Source: a bacterium (GTDB lineage Bacteria; Vulcanimicrobiota; Xenobia; Xenobiales; JADMJV01). Taken from it: a stretch of DNA of 41,958 nt. Positions 8,447-16,819 of this stretch are shown piece by piece. The stretch's first letter is position 1. The number at the start of each line of letters is the position of its first letter. The stretch spans positions 1-41,958 of the forward strand of contig JASBRJ010000033.1 of the NCBI GenBank assembly GCA_030149525.1, written 5' to 3'. A program made the position numbers and the translations under genes. The notes beneath the pieces were generated by a model that was given only the letters and a program-made list of their open reading frames with translations, was not told where the DNA came from and ran no database searches.

Positions 8447-11234
8447 GATTTAACTCGGCCTTAAAGCCGTCTTCCGAAGCGAATAGTTTGACGCGGGAAA
8501 TCTTGGCCGGGAAGTATCCCTTTTTCTGAACGCGTACACTGACTAGCGGGGGTTCGTCCCCGGCGAAGTTTCCACTGTAGAAATACTGAGTCTCCTGATC
8601 CTTGAGTTGCAACACGACACGCATATTCTGAGAGGGAAAGAAAAGGATCACCTCCACCGGATCATGGGAGTTCAGGTCCTCTCCTTCCACGAACACTTCG
8701 CCTGAGATCGTCACCGGAGTGAGGTAGGTGGTGTCGTCTCCCTGGAAGGGCCAGAAGAACTTCCAAGCACGCTTGATGAAGGACGGCTTTGACTTTTTGC
8801 GGCCGGGGTCGGTGGAGCCGGTCTGGGGGGCTCTGGCTACGGTCTCTTCCGAGGGAAAATCGTAGGAGTCTTCCTCCTCGAGTTCAGGTGCGGCAGTGGA
8901 GCTTTCGTCGGGCTTCGATGGGGCCTGGGGAGGATCCGGTTTGAGGAGCGATTTTAGGATATCGTCGTCAGGGAGCGGCTTCTTTTTCTGAAGTGGGCTT
9001 TCCGACTTTAGAAGATTCTGAAGAATGTCGGGTTCGGAGGGTTCTTCTTTGAGTTTGCCCAGCTTGGCAGAGATATCCTGGACCGAATGGGGTAGATCGG
9101 GGGAAAGGAAGAGCGCCTCCGCCGAGTCGGCTTCGGAACTTTCGAACTCCGGCTCAATCTCTCTTGAAGGCTCCTCGTCCGACCTTGAGCCCACCCCGGG
9201 ATCAAGGGAGTGGGGCTCAGCAACCGGTTCGGGCTCTACCAGGCTTTCCGTGGGAAGCGTTGGCTTGAGCTCCGGCGCTGTTGCAGTCTCCATGTTCGTC
9301 TCGGGATCGACGTCTTCGTGATTGTGAGGAGCAGGTTGCACGCTAGATGGTGAGACGCTCTCCAAGTCCGGTTCGAGTTGCGCCAAAGACTCGACTTGCA
9401 AAGACGGCTCCATTTCCGGGAAATCGGCCAGCGGGTCGTCCGTCTCAAAGTCGCCGAAGAGCGTGTCGTCGGCCTGGGGAACCATCTGTTCGCCATCCTC
9501 GAATTCCTCAGGCTCTAGATCGGCTGGGGTGAGTGAGGCGATGAGTTCCTCCGGTGTCGGTGTACGGTCCTCACCCCAGGAGGAGACTTCCTGATGCCGA
9601 TCCGGCGGTTCGAAGCTCATGCCGGCCGGCTTGACCTCTTCCAAGGACTCCTCCGACTCTTCGTCGGACGGTGAGTTCAACTCTTCCTTCTCTTTGCGCA
9701 TGGCGTCGCGAAGAGCGATAGCGGCTTCCAAGGTAACCTCTATGGTGGAGTCGGAGGTCATTTCTTCGAGCGCTTCTCGATCTCGCGCCAGCATGTCCTC
9801 GTCGATATCTACCGGTGGAATAAGGTCCTCGGTGGTATCCAGCAGAGCTTCTAGACTGGAAATCTCTTCCTCAAGTTCTCTTTCCACGGTGATGACGTCG
9901 GAGTCGTCGCTCTCTTGTGCTGCGGTCTCGGAGGCGTCGTCGTTGGGGAAGAGCGATTGAGGATCGTTAGCAGCTATTTCACTGAAGGAGAGAGAGTCGC
10001 CTGAATCGGGCTGGTAGGGAGGGGTCTCCGGTATTGCAAAGGCTTTCTCTGTTTTTTCCGCTTGCAGAGCCTCGGCTTCCTTTTTCTCCTGATCGGCCTT
10101 GGTAAAATAACTGCCCACCACGTCCAGTAGGCTCTCCAGATCGTCGTCGGGATAATCTTCGAACTCGTTGGGTTGGGGAGATGCCTCCAGTTCGCGCTCT
10201 AGTTCCAGAACCGGCTCCCCGGAGGGAGGAGACGTTGGCTCTGAATCGAGGGCCTGTTCCGTGTCTGGCTCAAGCTGTGTTGCCGGCTCGATTTCCGTTG
10301 CCGGCTCAGAGAATTCTATCGGTTCAGGGACCGACTCCGGCTCCATGGATTCCAGGGACGGGAGCGTCGATTCGGCATCGGTCGCTTCGTTGGGCCCGTC
10401 GATGCTGAGAAGCCACGCCAGTTCGTTTTCAAGCGAACCTGCCAGCCTTTCCAGTATCAACAGCTCGGAACCGTCAAAAAGGTTGGGAGTTGTTGGTGAG
10501 TCTAACAGTATCAATCCTTGGACGGACCCGTTGGAGGCTTTCAGTGGGCAGCAGGCAACAGAGCGAGACTCGCCTGGGGGAGGCTGTTCGATTCCCAGTT
10601 CCCTCCACTCTTCTTCTGCTTGGGCATCCTGGAGGAATGAGGCTCTCTTAAGGCCGATGAGTGACTCGAGCATGACGTTTGTGATGCCTGGGGCAGGAGT
10701 GAAAGGTTCGTCCTTCTGTCTCTGAGCGGCCAGGCTGGTGAGATTTCCGTCGTGTCTAGCGAAGATACTGGCCCTCTCCGGTTTCAAGACTCGAAGAATA
10801 ATATCCAAAGTGGCTCGGGCCGATTTTTTGGCTTTATCTAGAGATTGCCCGGCAGGTTGAGGGCGCTTTTGGTGGTTGGTTCGTTCCTCGATCTGCTTTC
10901 GCAACTTTTGCAAGATGGCATAGTCAATGTTCTTGAGTCGTCGAGGGGCTTTCACCTCAAGGTACATCACGCCGTCGACCGCCCCGCCTCCGTCGAGGTA
11001 AGGCACGGCCAAAATGCCCAATTCTTTATTGGATTCGGAGAAGGGCTCGCCGGATTCAACGACTCTACCCACGACCTTGGGATTGGGTTTTCGCTTTTGC
11101 TCGGCAGGCTCGGCGGCAAAGACTACAGCGTCTCCCGGACCGCAAACAACGGCGGCGAAGTCTGGCTGGAGCGCCTGAACCATTCGCTTGAGAAGCGCGC
11201 GTTCAAATTTTCCGCTGCTCTTCAAGAAGCCCAC
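8424..11234 (-). CDS. GAF-domain protein with long acidic linker and C-terminal beta domain
   Basis: A 936-residue protein from a GTG at 11234. Residues 1-120 resemble a GAF sensory domain (AVPYLDGGGAVDGVMYLEVKA), and about 130-275 a second one (SVACCPLKASNGSVQGLILLDS). About 500 residues follow that are extremely rich in Glu, Asp, Ser and Pro and have almost no hydrophobic core. Near DNA 8935-9035 there are two copies of a short motif, DILQNLLKSE and DILKSLLKPD. The last 110 or so residues (after a basic KKSKPSFIKRAWKFFWPF patch) look like a beta-sandwich. GAF domains sense small molecules or serve dimerisation; no output enzyme is present, so it may be a scaffold. Function unknown. Confidence 0.75.
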   Translation of the reverse strand: MGFLKSSGKFERALLKRMVQALQPDFAAVVCGPGDAVVFAAEPAEQKRKPNPKVVGRVVESGEPFSESNKELGILAVPYLDGGGAVDGVMYLEVKAPRRLKNIDYAILQKLRKQIEERTNHQKRPQPAGQSLDKAKKSARATLDIILRVLKPERASIFARHDGNLTSLAAQRQKDEPFTPAPGITNVMLESLIGLKRASFLQDAQAEEEWRELGIEQPPPGESRSVACCPLKASNGSVQGLILLDSPTTPNLFDGSELLILERLAGSLENELAWLLSIDGPNEATDAESTLPSLESMEPESVPEPIEFSEPATEIEPATQLEPDTEQALDSEPTSPPSGEPVLELERELEASPQPNEFEDYPDDDLESLLDVVGSYFTKADQEKKEAEALQAEKTEKAFAIPETPPYQPDSGDSLSFSEIAANDPQSLFPNDDASETAAQESDDSDVITVERELEEEISSLEALLDTTEDLIPPVDIDEDMLARDREALEEMTSDSTIEVTLEAAIALRDAMRKEKEELNSPSDEESEESLEEVKPAGMSFEPPDRHQEVSSWGEDRTPTPEELIASLTPADLEPEEFEDGEQMVPQADDTLFGDFETDDPLADFPEMEPSLQVESLAQLEPDLESVSPSSVQPAPHNHEDVDPETNMETATAPELKPTLPTESLVEPEPVAEPHSLDPGVGSRSDEEPSREIEPEFESSEADSAEALFLSPDLPHSVQDISAKLGKLKEEPSEPDILQNLLKSESPLQKKKPLPDDDILKSLLKPDPPQAPSKPDESSTAAPELEEEDSYDFPSEETVARAPQTGSTDPGRKKSKPSFIKRAWKFFWPFQGDDTTYLTPVTISGEVFVEGEDLNSHDPVEVILFFPSQNMRVVLQLKDQETQYFYSGNFAGDEPPLVSVRVQKKGYFPAKISRVKLFASEDGFKAELNPIELLSR

Positions 11235-11319
11235 CGAAAGAAGGCACGGGAATTTAGACTACTCTGAGGGTGTCGCTCGTCCTTCATCATTCAACCAGAT
11301 CGCTACGGTGCACTCTAAA

Positions 11320-11335
11320 CAGGGGGCGCCCCCTG
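11320..11335. repeat. Perfect 16-base GC-rich palindrome
   Basis: CAGGGGGCGCCCCCTG is its own reverse complement. It lies in the 195-base gap between two minus-strand genes, downstream of the 11430-12095 gene. On that strand it is followed by TTTAGAG, a weak T run, so it may act as a transcription terminator or attenuator, or be a protein-binding site. No gene is seen in the gap. Confidence 0.5.
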
Positions 11336-11429
11336 AGGTTTGCACCCAAAGGCAACAGGTTTCCTCTCTTTCAAAGAAACCGGCTTGACACTTTGGGTGA
11401 CTCGGTAAACCAGTGGAGGGCTCAATCTT

Positions 11430-12095
11430 TCATCGGCTGAACGATTCGGCTTCCTCGGTGACGATCTCATGAGTTTCCGGGTCGTAGAAGCAGACGCCCC
11501 GGAAGGTGCTCCGGAGAAGTTCGCCTTCCGGAATGAGAAGAAAGAAGCGCATGACGTAATGGGGAAAGCGGGAGAAACGTTGCAACTGGTTCTCCAGGTC
11601 CAACAGGCCGGTCTCGAAAAGATCGTCCAGGCTTTGAAGTTCCTGGCCGGTGTTCTCATAGTAGAGGCGGATCAGTTGCCCGTCGGGGGAGAGTCGGATC
11701 TCGTTGACCCGGTGATGGGGTGTCGTTGTCAATCGAGAAACCACATGTTTGGTTCCGTCGGGATGGAAGAAGCAGTGGCTTTCCAGTTTCCCTTGCTGGT
11801 CAAAGCCTGGGGCCGCCTCCAGGACTTTTTCTTGAGAGACGTTGTAAATCCGAATATACTCACCGGCCAGATTGATGTCGTCCCACTCTTCCACGGTATC
11901 GATCAGCTGAGGAAGTTGATCCAGACGGGATTGAAATTCCGGCCAGGCGGAGCGAAATTGCCGTCGTTTTGAGAGCGCGCTACTCATTTCGAATCCATCG
12001 GCAGCGGGCCGCGACGTGGTTTTCTTCGGGCCGGACTTTGAGGACGTTCCCGACTTTTTCTTGCGCAGGTCTATGTTGAAAGAGAAGCGTCGCAT
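11430..12095 (-). CDS. Hypothetical protein
   Basis: The 221-residue product begins with a very basic, Ser/Lys-rich segment (residues 10-30) and continues as a soluble mixed alpha/beta region without a signal peptide or membrane helix. No known motif was recognised. HCFFHPDGTKHVV and ENEIRLSPDG-like strand-turn patterns give it the look of an intracellular beta-rich domain. It lies upstream of, and probably in line with, the GAF-domain gene, separated by 195 bases with a palindrome. A good promoter lies only about a dozen bases ahead of the ATG. Confidence 0.65.
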   Translation of the reverse strand: MRRFSFNIDLRKKKSGTSSKSGPKKTTSRPAADGFEMSSALSKRRQFRSAWPEFQSRLDQLPQLIDTVEEWDDINLAGEYIRIYNVSQEKVLEAAPGFDQQGKLESHCFFHPDGTKHVVSRLTTTPHHRVNEIRLSPDGQLIRLYYENTGQELQSLDDLFETGLLDLENQLQRFSRFPHYVMRFFLLIPEGELLRSTFRGVCFYDPETHEIVTEEAESFSR

Positions 12096-12106
12096 CAGGT
12101 GCTTAT

Positions 12107-12134
12107 TTTATACCTCCAAAACATGATCTGTCCA
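12107..12134 (-). promoter_or_regulatory. Sigma-70-like promoter for the 11430-12095 gene
   Basis: Read on the minus strand: -35 TGGACA (12134-12129, five of six consensus bases), a 16-base spacer and -10 TATAAA (12112-12107, five of six). The -10 ends 11 bases before the ATG at 12095, so the transcript would have almost no leader, and no Shine-Dalgarno is visible between them. Confidence 0.5.
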
Positions 12135-12242
12135 CGCGGGGAGAGTCCGGAGCTCACCCGATCTCACCCATTCGGGTCATATACGGCCGAAAGCTGCAGA
12201 TGATAGCGTCAGGTCATAACGCCCAGGTTTTTAGGAGAGTGT

Positions 12243-13331
12243 ATGTTTAATCTTGCGGAGTATCTTTGGATCGACGGAACCGAACCGAATCCCATTATTC
12301 GTTCGAAGGCGAGGGTGGTTCATTTCTCCAAAGCGAAAGAAGTTAGCCTGTCTGACTTCCCCGGCTGGAGTTTCGACGGCTCCAGTACGAACCAAGCAGC
12401 GGGTAACGACTCCGACTGTATGCTGAAGCCGGTGAGCTTCGTGAAAGACCCGATCCGAGGCGACGGAAACTACCTCGTGATGTGTGAAGTCTTCCTGCCC
12501 AACGGAGAAGCGCATCCGACCAATACGAGAGCGAAGCTCCGTGAGGTCTTGGAGAAAGGTGGCGCGGCCCACGAGCCCTGGATCGGATTCGAGCAAGAGT
12601 ACACCATGTTCGACGGTAACATCCCTCTTGGATGGCCGGAAGAAGGTTTCCCCGGACCTCAAGGTCCTTACTACTGCAGTGCCGGTACCGGTCGTGTCAT
12701 CGGACGCGAACTGGTTGAGCGACACACCAAAGCGTGTTTGGATGCCGGAATCATGCTGTACGGCATCAATGCAGAAGTCATGTATGGGCAGTGGGAATAT
12801 CAGATTGGATACCGTGGAGTTGTGGGCGAAAGCGCCGACGTACTCAACGTGTCCGACCATTTAATTTTTGCACGTTGGTTGATGGAAAGACTGAGCGAGG
12901 ACTTCGGTATTGGTATCTCGCTCTCGCCTAAGCCGATCAAGGGTGACTGGAATGGAGCAGGTAACCACTCCAACTTCTCCACAAAGTCGATGCGTGACCC
13001 CTCGACCGGCCAGGCTACCATCGATTCAGCCATTGAGAACCTCCGCAAGAACCACGATCTGCATATCCGTAACTACGGTGCGGGGCTTGCGGACAGACTC
13101 ACTGGCCTCCACGAAACCTGTCACATCACCGAGTTCAAGTCGGGTCGAAGTGACCGGGGAGCCTCTATCAGGATCCCCGCTCAGGTGGCTATCGACGGCT
13201 ACGGTTATATCGAAGACCGTCGTCCCGCCGCCAACTGCGACCCTTATCTGGTGTCGGCTTTGTTACTCAATACGATCTGTGACCTGGGCGTGGAGTTGTT
13301 CGAAGAAAAGCGAGTGCCCGCACTCGCCTAA
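12243..13331 (+). CDS. glnII: Glutamine synthetase type II
   Basis: The 362-residue enzyme makes glutamine from glutamate, ammonia and ATP. Length and motifs match the eukaryotic-like GSII class rather than the roughly 470-residue bacterial GSI: FPGWSFDGSSTNQA at residues 39-52, the metal-site GFEQEYTMF, the GAGNHSNFSTKSMR ATP-site block, and SGRSDRGASIRIP near the C-terminus. GSII occurs in rhizobia, actinomycetes and scattered other bacteria. AGGAG sits just before the ATG. It is a monocistronic unit: divergent neighbour upstream, tandem hairpins downstream. There is no Tyr adenylylation site of the GSI type, so control is probably transcriptional. Confidence 0.93.
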   Translation: MFNLAEYLWIDGTEPNPIIRSKARVVHFSKAKEVSLSDFPGWSFDGSSTNQAAGNDSDCMLKPVSFVKDPIRGDGNYLVMCEVFLPNGEAHPTNTRAKLREVLEKGGAAHEPWIGFEQEYTMFDGNIPLGWPEEGFPGPQGPYYCSAGTGRVIGRELVERHTKACLDAGIMLYGINAEVMYGQWEYQIGYRGVVGESADVLNVSDHLIFARWLMERLSEDFGIGISLSPKPIKGDWNGAGNHSNFSTKSMRDPSTGQATIDSAIENLRKNHDLHIRNYGAGLADRLTGLHETCHITEFKSGRSDRGASIRIPAQVAIDGYGYIEDRRPAANCDPYLVSALLLNTICDLGVELFEEKRVPALA

Positions 13332-13404
13332 CCCAGATGAAACCGTTCAACTGGGTTTAGTGGATGGCAACCCCGTAAGGCTCGCTGTATGGCGAGCCTT
13401 TTTT
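13330..13404 (+). terminator. Tandem hairpins ending in a Rho-independent terminator
   Basis: First hairpin AACCCAG / CTGGGTT spans 13330-13357 and begins at the glnII stop. The second, AAGGCTCGC / GCGAGCCTT (13377-13400), is followed by a T run to 13404 and is a standard intrinsic terminator for glnII. Confidence 0.8.
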
Positions 13405-13460
13405 CTATTCGAGTCCGATCGTTTCAGGGGGTTGTGGCGCCTGCTCTTGAAGACAACCTT

Positions 13461-13895
13461 ATGAAAAAGGTTATACCTCTACTCGTGTTCGTGTTGCTGG
13501 TAGCGGCCTGCGTTGTCTCAGAACCCTTCACTAACTCTCATGTCGAAGGGAACGTCCCTGAACAGGCACAGTTCTTTCAGTATCTTGAAAGAGATGTGAA
13601 GGCGTATTTGAAGTGTGAGGACGTTTCGGTTGAGCTGCTTCGTAAGAAGCCGACTCAGGTGGGTCTGGCTTATCCAAAATACTACGCCTGGGTGGTGGGG
13701 AAGAAAAGCGGCAAGGTTGCGACTCAAGGGGCTATGAGAATCGCAGCCATCGACAAAGAGATGTTTGAAGTGACTCATTACTTTACCGCCCGAGAGTTAC
13801 GCGAGAACGAGGAGCTTGCCCGCAACACGTTCCCCAAGCCGCTCGTGGCGGAGGTTCTTCGTCGAGCAAAGCAAGCGGGGGACTCATCTCTTTGA
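13461..13895 (+). CDS. Putative lipoprotein, unknown function
   Basis: The 144-residue product from ATG 13461 (MKKVIPLLVFVLLVAAC) has a signal sequence ending in a lipobox LVAAC, so it is probably lipidated at Cys17. The mature part is a small alpha/beta domain with no recognised motif; it has YPKYYAWVVGKKSGK and ends with an Arg/Glu-rich helix. An upstream in-frame ATG at 13389 lies inside the glnII terminator and is rejected. It sits 18 bases before the VWA-domain gene, and the two are probably co-transcribed, suggesting a shared envelope role. Confidence 0.7.
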   Translation: MKKVIPLLVFVLLVAACVVSEPFTNSHVEGNVPEQAQFFQYLERDVKAYLKCEDVSVELLRKKPTQVGLAYPKYYAWVVGKKSGKVATQGAMRIAAIDKEMFEVTHYFTARELRENEELARNTFPKPLVAEVLRRAKQAGDSSL

Positions 13896-13913
13896 ATCTC
13901 GAAGTTTTTTGAT

Positions 13914-14876
13914 ATGAAGCAGAGAGTCGCCATACTGGTCGCTATCTTCGCAGCCATCGCCATTCTGATCAGAATGGATAGAAATGATCCTGTTCTGGAG
14001 CCTTCCCCGAAAACGACTCCGGCCTTCGCAAACACCGTCGAGGCAGATGTCCAGGTGGCCCTCATTCTCGATACCAGTTCCAGTATGGACGGTCTGCTCA
14101 ATCAGGCCCGAACCCAGATTTCGGACATGGTCGCCGACTTGCGCAAAGACCGAGAGGGCCGGGACAAGACTGTGGCTGTTACCGTCTATCATTACGGCAA
14201 TGCTTCTGCTTCCGAGGCCGAGGGGTATGTCGAGCAACTGGTGCCCTTCACATGGGATATCGAGACCATACGAGAGGGACTCGAGCAGGTGAGAGTAGGT
14301 GGAGAACGCGAGTTTGCTCCGTCTGCTCTGAAAAAGGCGATTCTGGACTCTTCCTGGAGCCAAAAATCGGAGGTGCAAAAGCTTATTGTGATCGTGGGCA
14401 ACGAGGGCTTTAGCCAGGGTCCCCTGGGTGTTCAAGAGGTCATGGATTTGGCTCGAGCACATAATATCGCGGTTGTGCCCATTTATTGCGCGGATAAGTC
14501 TACCAGCAAGGCAGCCGTTTCCAGTTGGCGGAGAGTCGCAGGGCTCGCCGGCGTGGAATTCATGTCCATCGATCCCAATCAACATATCAGCAGCGTCGAG
14601 ACACCTCTGGACGCAGAGATTCTTGCCAAGTATCGCAAGCTCTATCGTGATGAGGATCGAAATCTCGACATCGATGCTTTGCCGCCGGTTGCCGATTATC
14701 GAAAAGGCGTGCCGACCGCCGCGGCACCAAGTGCTGAAGAGCGCCAATTGAGAAAAGAGATCGAGACTCTGCAGAAGAAGCGGTCGGCCTATCTTGTCGG
14801 TAGTTCCAGGAGAGATAGCAGCAATCTGCGCTCCAGTTTCAATCGCGGAGCAAAGTCGGTCTTAAAGGGTTACTGA
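13914..14876 (+). CDS. Membrane-anchored von Willebrand factor A domain protein
   Basis: The 320-residue protein has an N-terminal hydrophobic anchor (residues 5-20) and then a VWA fold. The metal-ion-dependent adhesion site is intact at its first motif, DTSSSM (residues 53-58, DxSxS). Further VWA features are the TVYHYGN strand and the LIVIVGNEGFSQGP region. VWA domains bind protein partners through a divalent metal. The C-terminal part (about 255-320) is a charged helix and a Ser/Arg-rich tail. It follows a lipoprotein gene closely, so both may act outside the membrane. The ligand is unknown. Confidence 0.8.
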   Translation: MKQRVAILVAIFAAIAILIRMDRNDPVLEPSPKTTPAFANTVEADVQVALILDTSSSMDGLLNQARTQISDMVADLRKDREGRDKTVAVTVYHYGNASASEAEGYVEQLVPFTWDIETIREGLEQVRVGGEREFAPSALKKAILDSSWSQKSEVQKLIVIVGNEGFSQGPLGVQEVMDLARAHNIAVVPIYCADKSTSKAAVSSWRRVAGLAGVEFMSIDPNQHISSVETPLDAEILAKYRKLYRDEDRNLDIDALPPVADYRKGVPTAAAPSAEERQLRKEIETLQKKRSAYLVGSSRRDSSNLRSSFNRGAKSVLKGY

Positions 14877-14937
14877 ACAAAGGTCTTTTAAGCAAGTCCA
14901 CGCACACCCTCACGGGGGATGTTTCCTAGGAGAACGG

Positions 14938-15756
14938 ATGCTTGAGATTGCAAAAGAGATAGCCTTAGAAGCCGGTGCTTTGCTGAAAGAAGGCCAGGAG
15001 AAGGGGTTTTCCCTGGATCGAAAGTCGACCAGTATCGATCTGGTGACGGAGTACGATCAACTGGCGGAGAAGCTTGTGGTTTCAAGTTTGGTGAAGGCCT
15101 TCCCCGACCACGGCTTGGTAGCAGAAGAAGGCAGTTCCAGAGAGTGTCGTTCGGCAGAGGGGTATCGCTGGTATATCGACCCGCTGGACGGTACCAACAA
15201 TTTTGCTCACCATATCCCTCAATTCTCCGTCTCCATTGCGCTCTATAAGGAAGACGAGCCGGAGATCGGCGTTGTGTGCGACCCCATGCGCGGTGAGTTG
15301 TTCTGGGCTCAGCGAGGCCAGGGCGCTTTTGTCAATGGTCGACGCCTTCAGGTTTCCGATGCCCCAAAGGTGGGTGACTCTATTTTGGCCTCGGGCTTCC
15401 CCTACGACCGTCACACCGACGTGGTGGACAACCTGGAACAACTTGGTCGCTTCATAAAAATGTGTCAGGGCTTTCGTCGCTTCGGATCATGTGCTCTCGA
15501 TCTGGCATTTCTGGCGGCCGGTCGCTACGACGGCTTTTGGGAGTTCAAGCTGTCCTCGTGGGATTTGGCCGCAGGTATCCTTCTGGTTCAAGAGGCGGGC
15601 GGTAAGGTCACTCGGATCGACGGTCAACCCATGGGTTACCTCACCGAACGTAACCATATAGTGGCCAGTAACGGTCTCATCCATCAGGAGATGCTGGATA
15701 CTCTGGCACCCACCCTCACTCCGGCCCACTTGAAGACCGGCGACCCCGTGCTCTAA
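14938..15756 (+). CDS. Inositol monophosphatase-family phosphatase
   Basis: The 272-residue enzyme has all family metal-site motifs: Glu63/Glu64 (VAEEGS), DPLDGTNNF at residues 81-89, and WDLAAGILLVQEAGG in the C-terminal third. Members hydrolyse inositol-1-phosphate, histidinol phosphate, PAP or fructose-1,6-bisphosphate with Mg2+; which one cannot be decided here. AGGAGAAC just upstream of the ATG is a good ribosome site. It heads a plus-strand run with the luciferase-like oxidoreductase and a phosphoribosyltransferase-like gene, with no obvious shared pathway. Confidence 0.88.
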   Translation: MLEIAKEIALEAGALLKEGQEKGFSLDRKSTSIDLVTEYDQLAEKLVVSSLVKAFPDHGLVAEEGSSRECRSAEGYRWYIDPLDGTNNFAHHIPQFSVSIALYKEDEPEIGVVCDPMRGELFWAQRGQGAFVNGRRLQVSDAPKVGDSILASGFPYDRHTDVVDNLEQLGRFIKMCQGFRRFGSCALDLAFLAAGRYDGFWEFKLSSWDLAAGILLVQEAGGKVTRIDGQPMGYLTERNHIVASNGLIHQEMLDTLAPTLTPAHLKTGDPVL

Positions 15757-15810
15757 CCTGTCGCGGTCTCTCGAACAGGTCGCGGCGAACGAGCCTGCGA
15801 AGGCCGGTAG

Positions 15811-16812
15811 ATGAAATTCGGTGCCTTTACTCCTCAGGGCTGGAGACTCGATCTCCTCGGTTACGACAACGGTTTTGAACAGTACAAAGCCATGCGAGAC
15901 GGCGCGCTCGAAATAGAGCGTCTGGGCTACGACAGCGTCTGGCTTTACGATCATTTTCACACCGTTCCCGAGGCTCTCACTGAGGCAACCTTCGAGGTCT
16001 GGACATCGACTGCCGCCATCGCCGAAGCCACCTCCACTATTCGCCTGGGGCAAATGTGCGGCTGTAACATCTACCGGCCGCCGGCACTCCTGGCAAAAAT
16101 GACTTCGGTGATCGATTGTATTTCCAACGGTCGCCTAGACTTCGGATTGGGAGCCGGTTGGTACGAACACGAAACGGTGGCCTACGGTTACGATTTTGAA
16201 AGACCCGCCCTTCGTATCGGTCAACTCGACGAGGCCGTTCAGATCATCCAAGGCATGTGGACCGAAGATCACTTTCAGTTTGAGGGTCGACACTACCAGA
16301 TTGGCGTGGGCGAGGTGAAAGACTACAGCGGCAAGCCAACCTCCTTGAAAGGTGCCATCAATCATCCCAAGCCGATTCAGAACCCTCACCCGCCTCTCTG
16401 GATCGCCGGTGGAGGAGAGCAACTGACGCTGAAAACTGTGGCTCGCTACGCCGATTACTCCAATTTCGGTGGCTCCCTAGAGCAAGTGCAGCATAAAAAT
16501 CGCGTGCTCGATAAGCACTGCGCCGATGTGGGGAGAGACCCGGGCCATATTACCCGCACTATGAATATCAACGTCATGTTGGCAACCGATTCCGAGATTG
16601 AGCGCCTGCTCAAAGAGAGCGGTCGTTCCCCCGATCTCGTCCAAGCTGTAAAGAAGATGCTCTTTCCCCAAGAACCTCAGGCTCTCATCGATCGTCTGGC
16701 CGAGTACAAAGAGAAAGCGCGTATCGATTATGTCATCTGCTACTTCCCCGACTTCGGCAAGGGTGATTCGGTCGGGCGATTCGCCGAAGAAGTCGCGCCC
16801 GCATTGAGGTAA
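15811..16812 (+). CDS. Luciferase-like (LLM class) flavin/F420-dependent oxidoreductase
   Basis: The 333-residue protein has the TIM-barrel pattern of the bacterial luciferase-like superfamily: MKFGAFTPQGW at the start, GYDSVWLYDHFH near residue 44, LGQMCGCNIYRPPALLAKM near 90, GRLDFGLGAGWYEHE near 108 and PPLWIAGGGEQ near 195. Such enzymes use FMN or coenzyme F420. The form resembles the F420-type subgroup, but cofactor choice cannot be proven without F420 biosynthesis genes, none of which are in the window. Eight bases separate it from the next gene, so they are co-transcribed. Confidence 0.85.
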   Translation: MKFGAFTPQGWRLDLLGYDNGFEQYKAMRDGALEIERLGYDSVWLYDHFHTVPEALTEATFEVWTSTAAIAEATSTIRLGQMCGCNIYRPPALLAKMTSVIDCISNGRLDFGLGAGWYEHETVAYGYDFERPALRIGQLDEAVQIIQGMWTEDHFQFEGRHYQIGVGEVKDYSGKPTSLKGAINHPKPIQNPHPPLWIAGGGEQLTLKTVARYADYSNFGGSLEQVQHKNRVLDKHCADVGRDPGHITRTMNINVMLATDSEIERLLKESGRSPDLVQAVKKMLFPQEPQALIDRLAEYKEKARIDYVICYFPDFGKGDSVGRFAEEVAPALR

Positions 16813-16819
16813 GGGACCT

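Noticed and set aside
12135-12242. Possible glutamine-type riboswitch before glnII
   Set aside because: No recognisable glnA-RNA consensus; only an ordinary ribosome site was seen.
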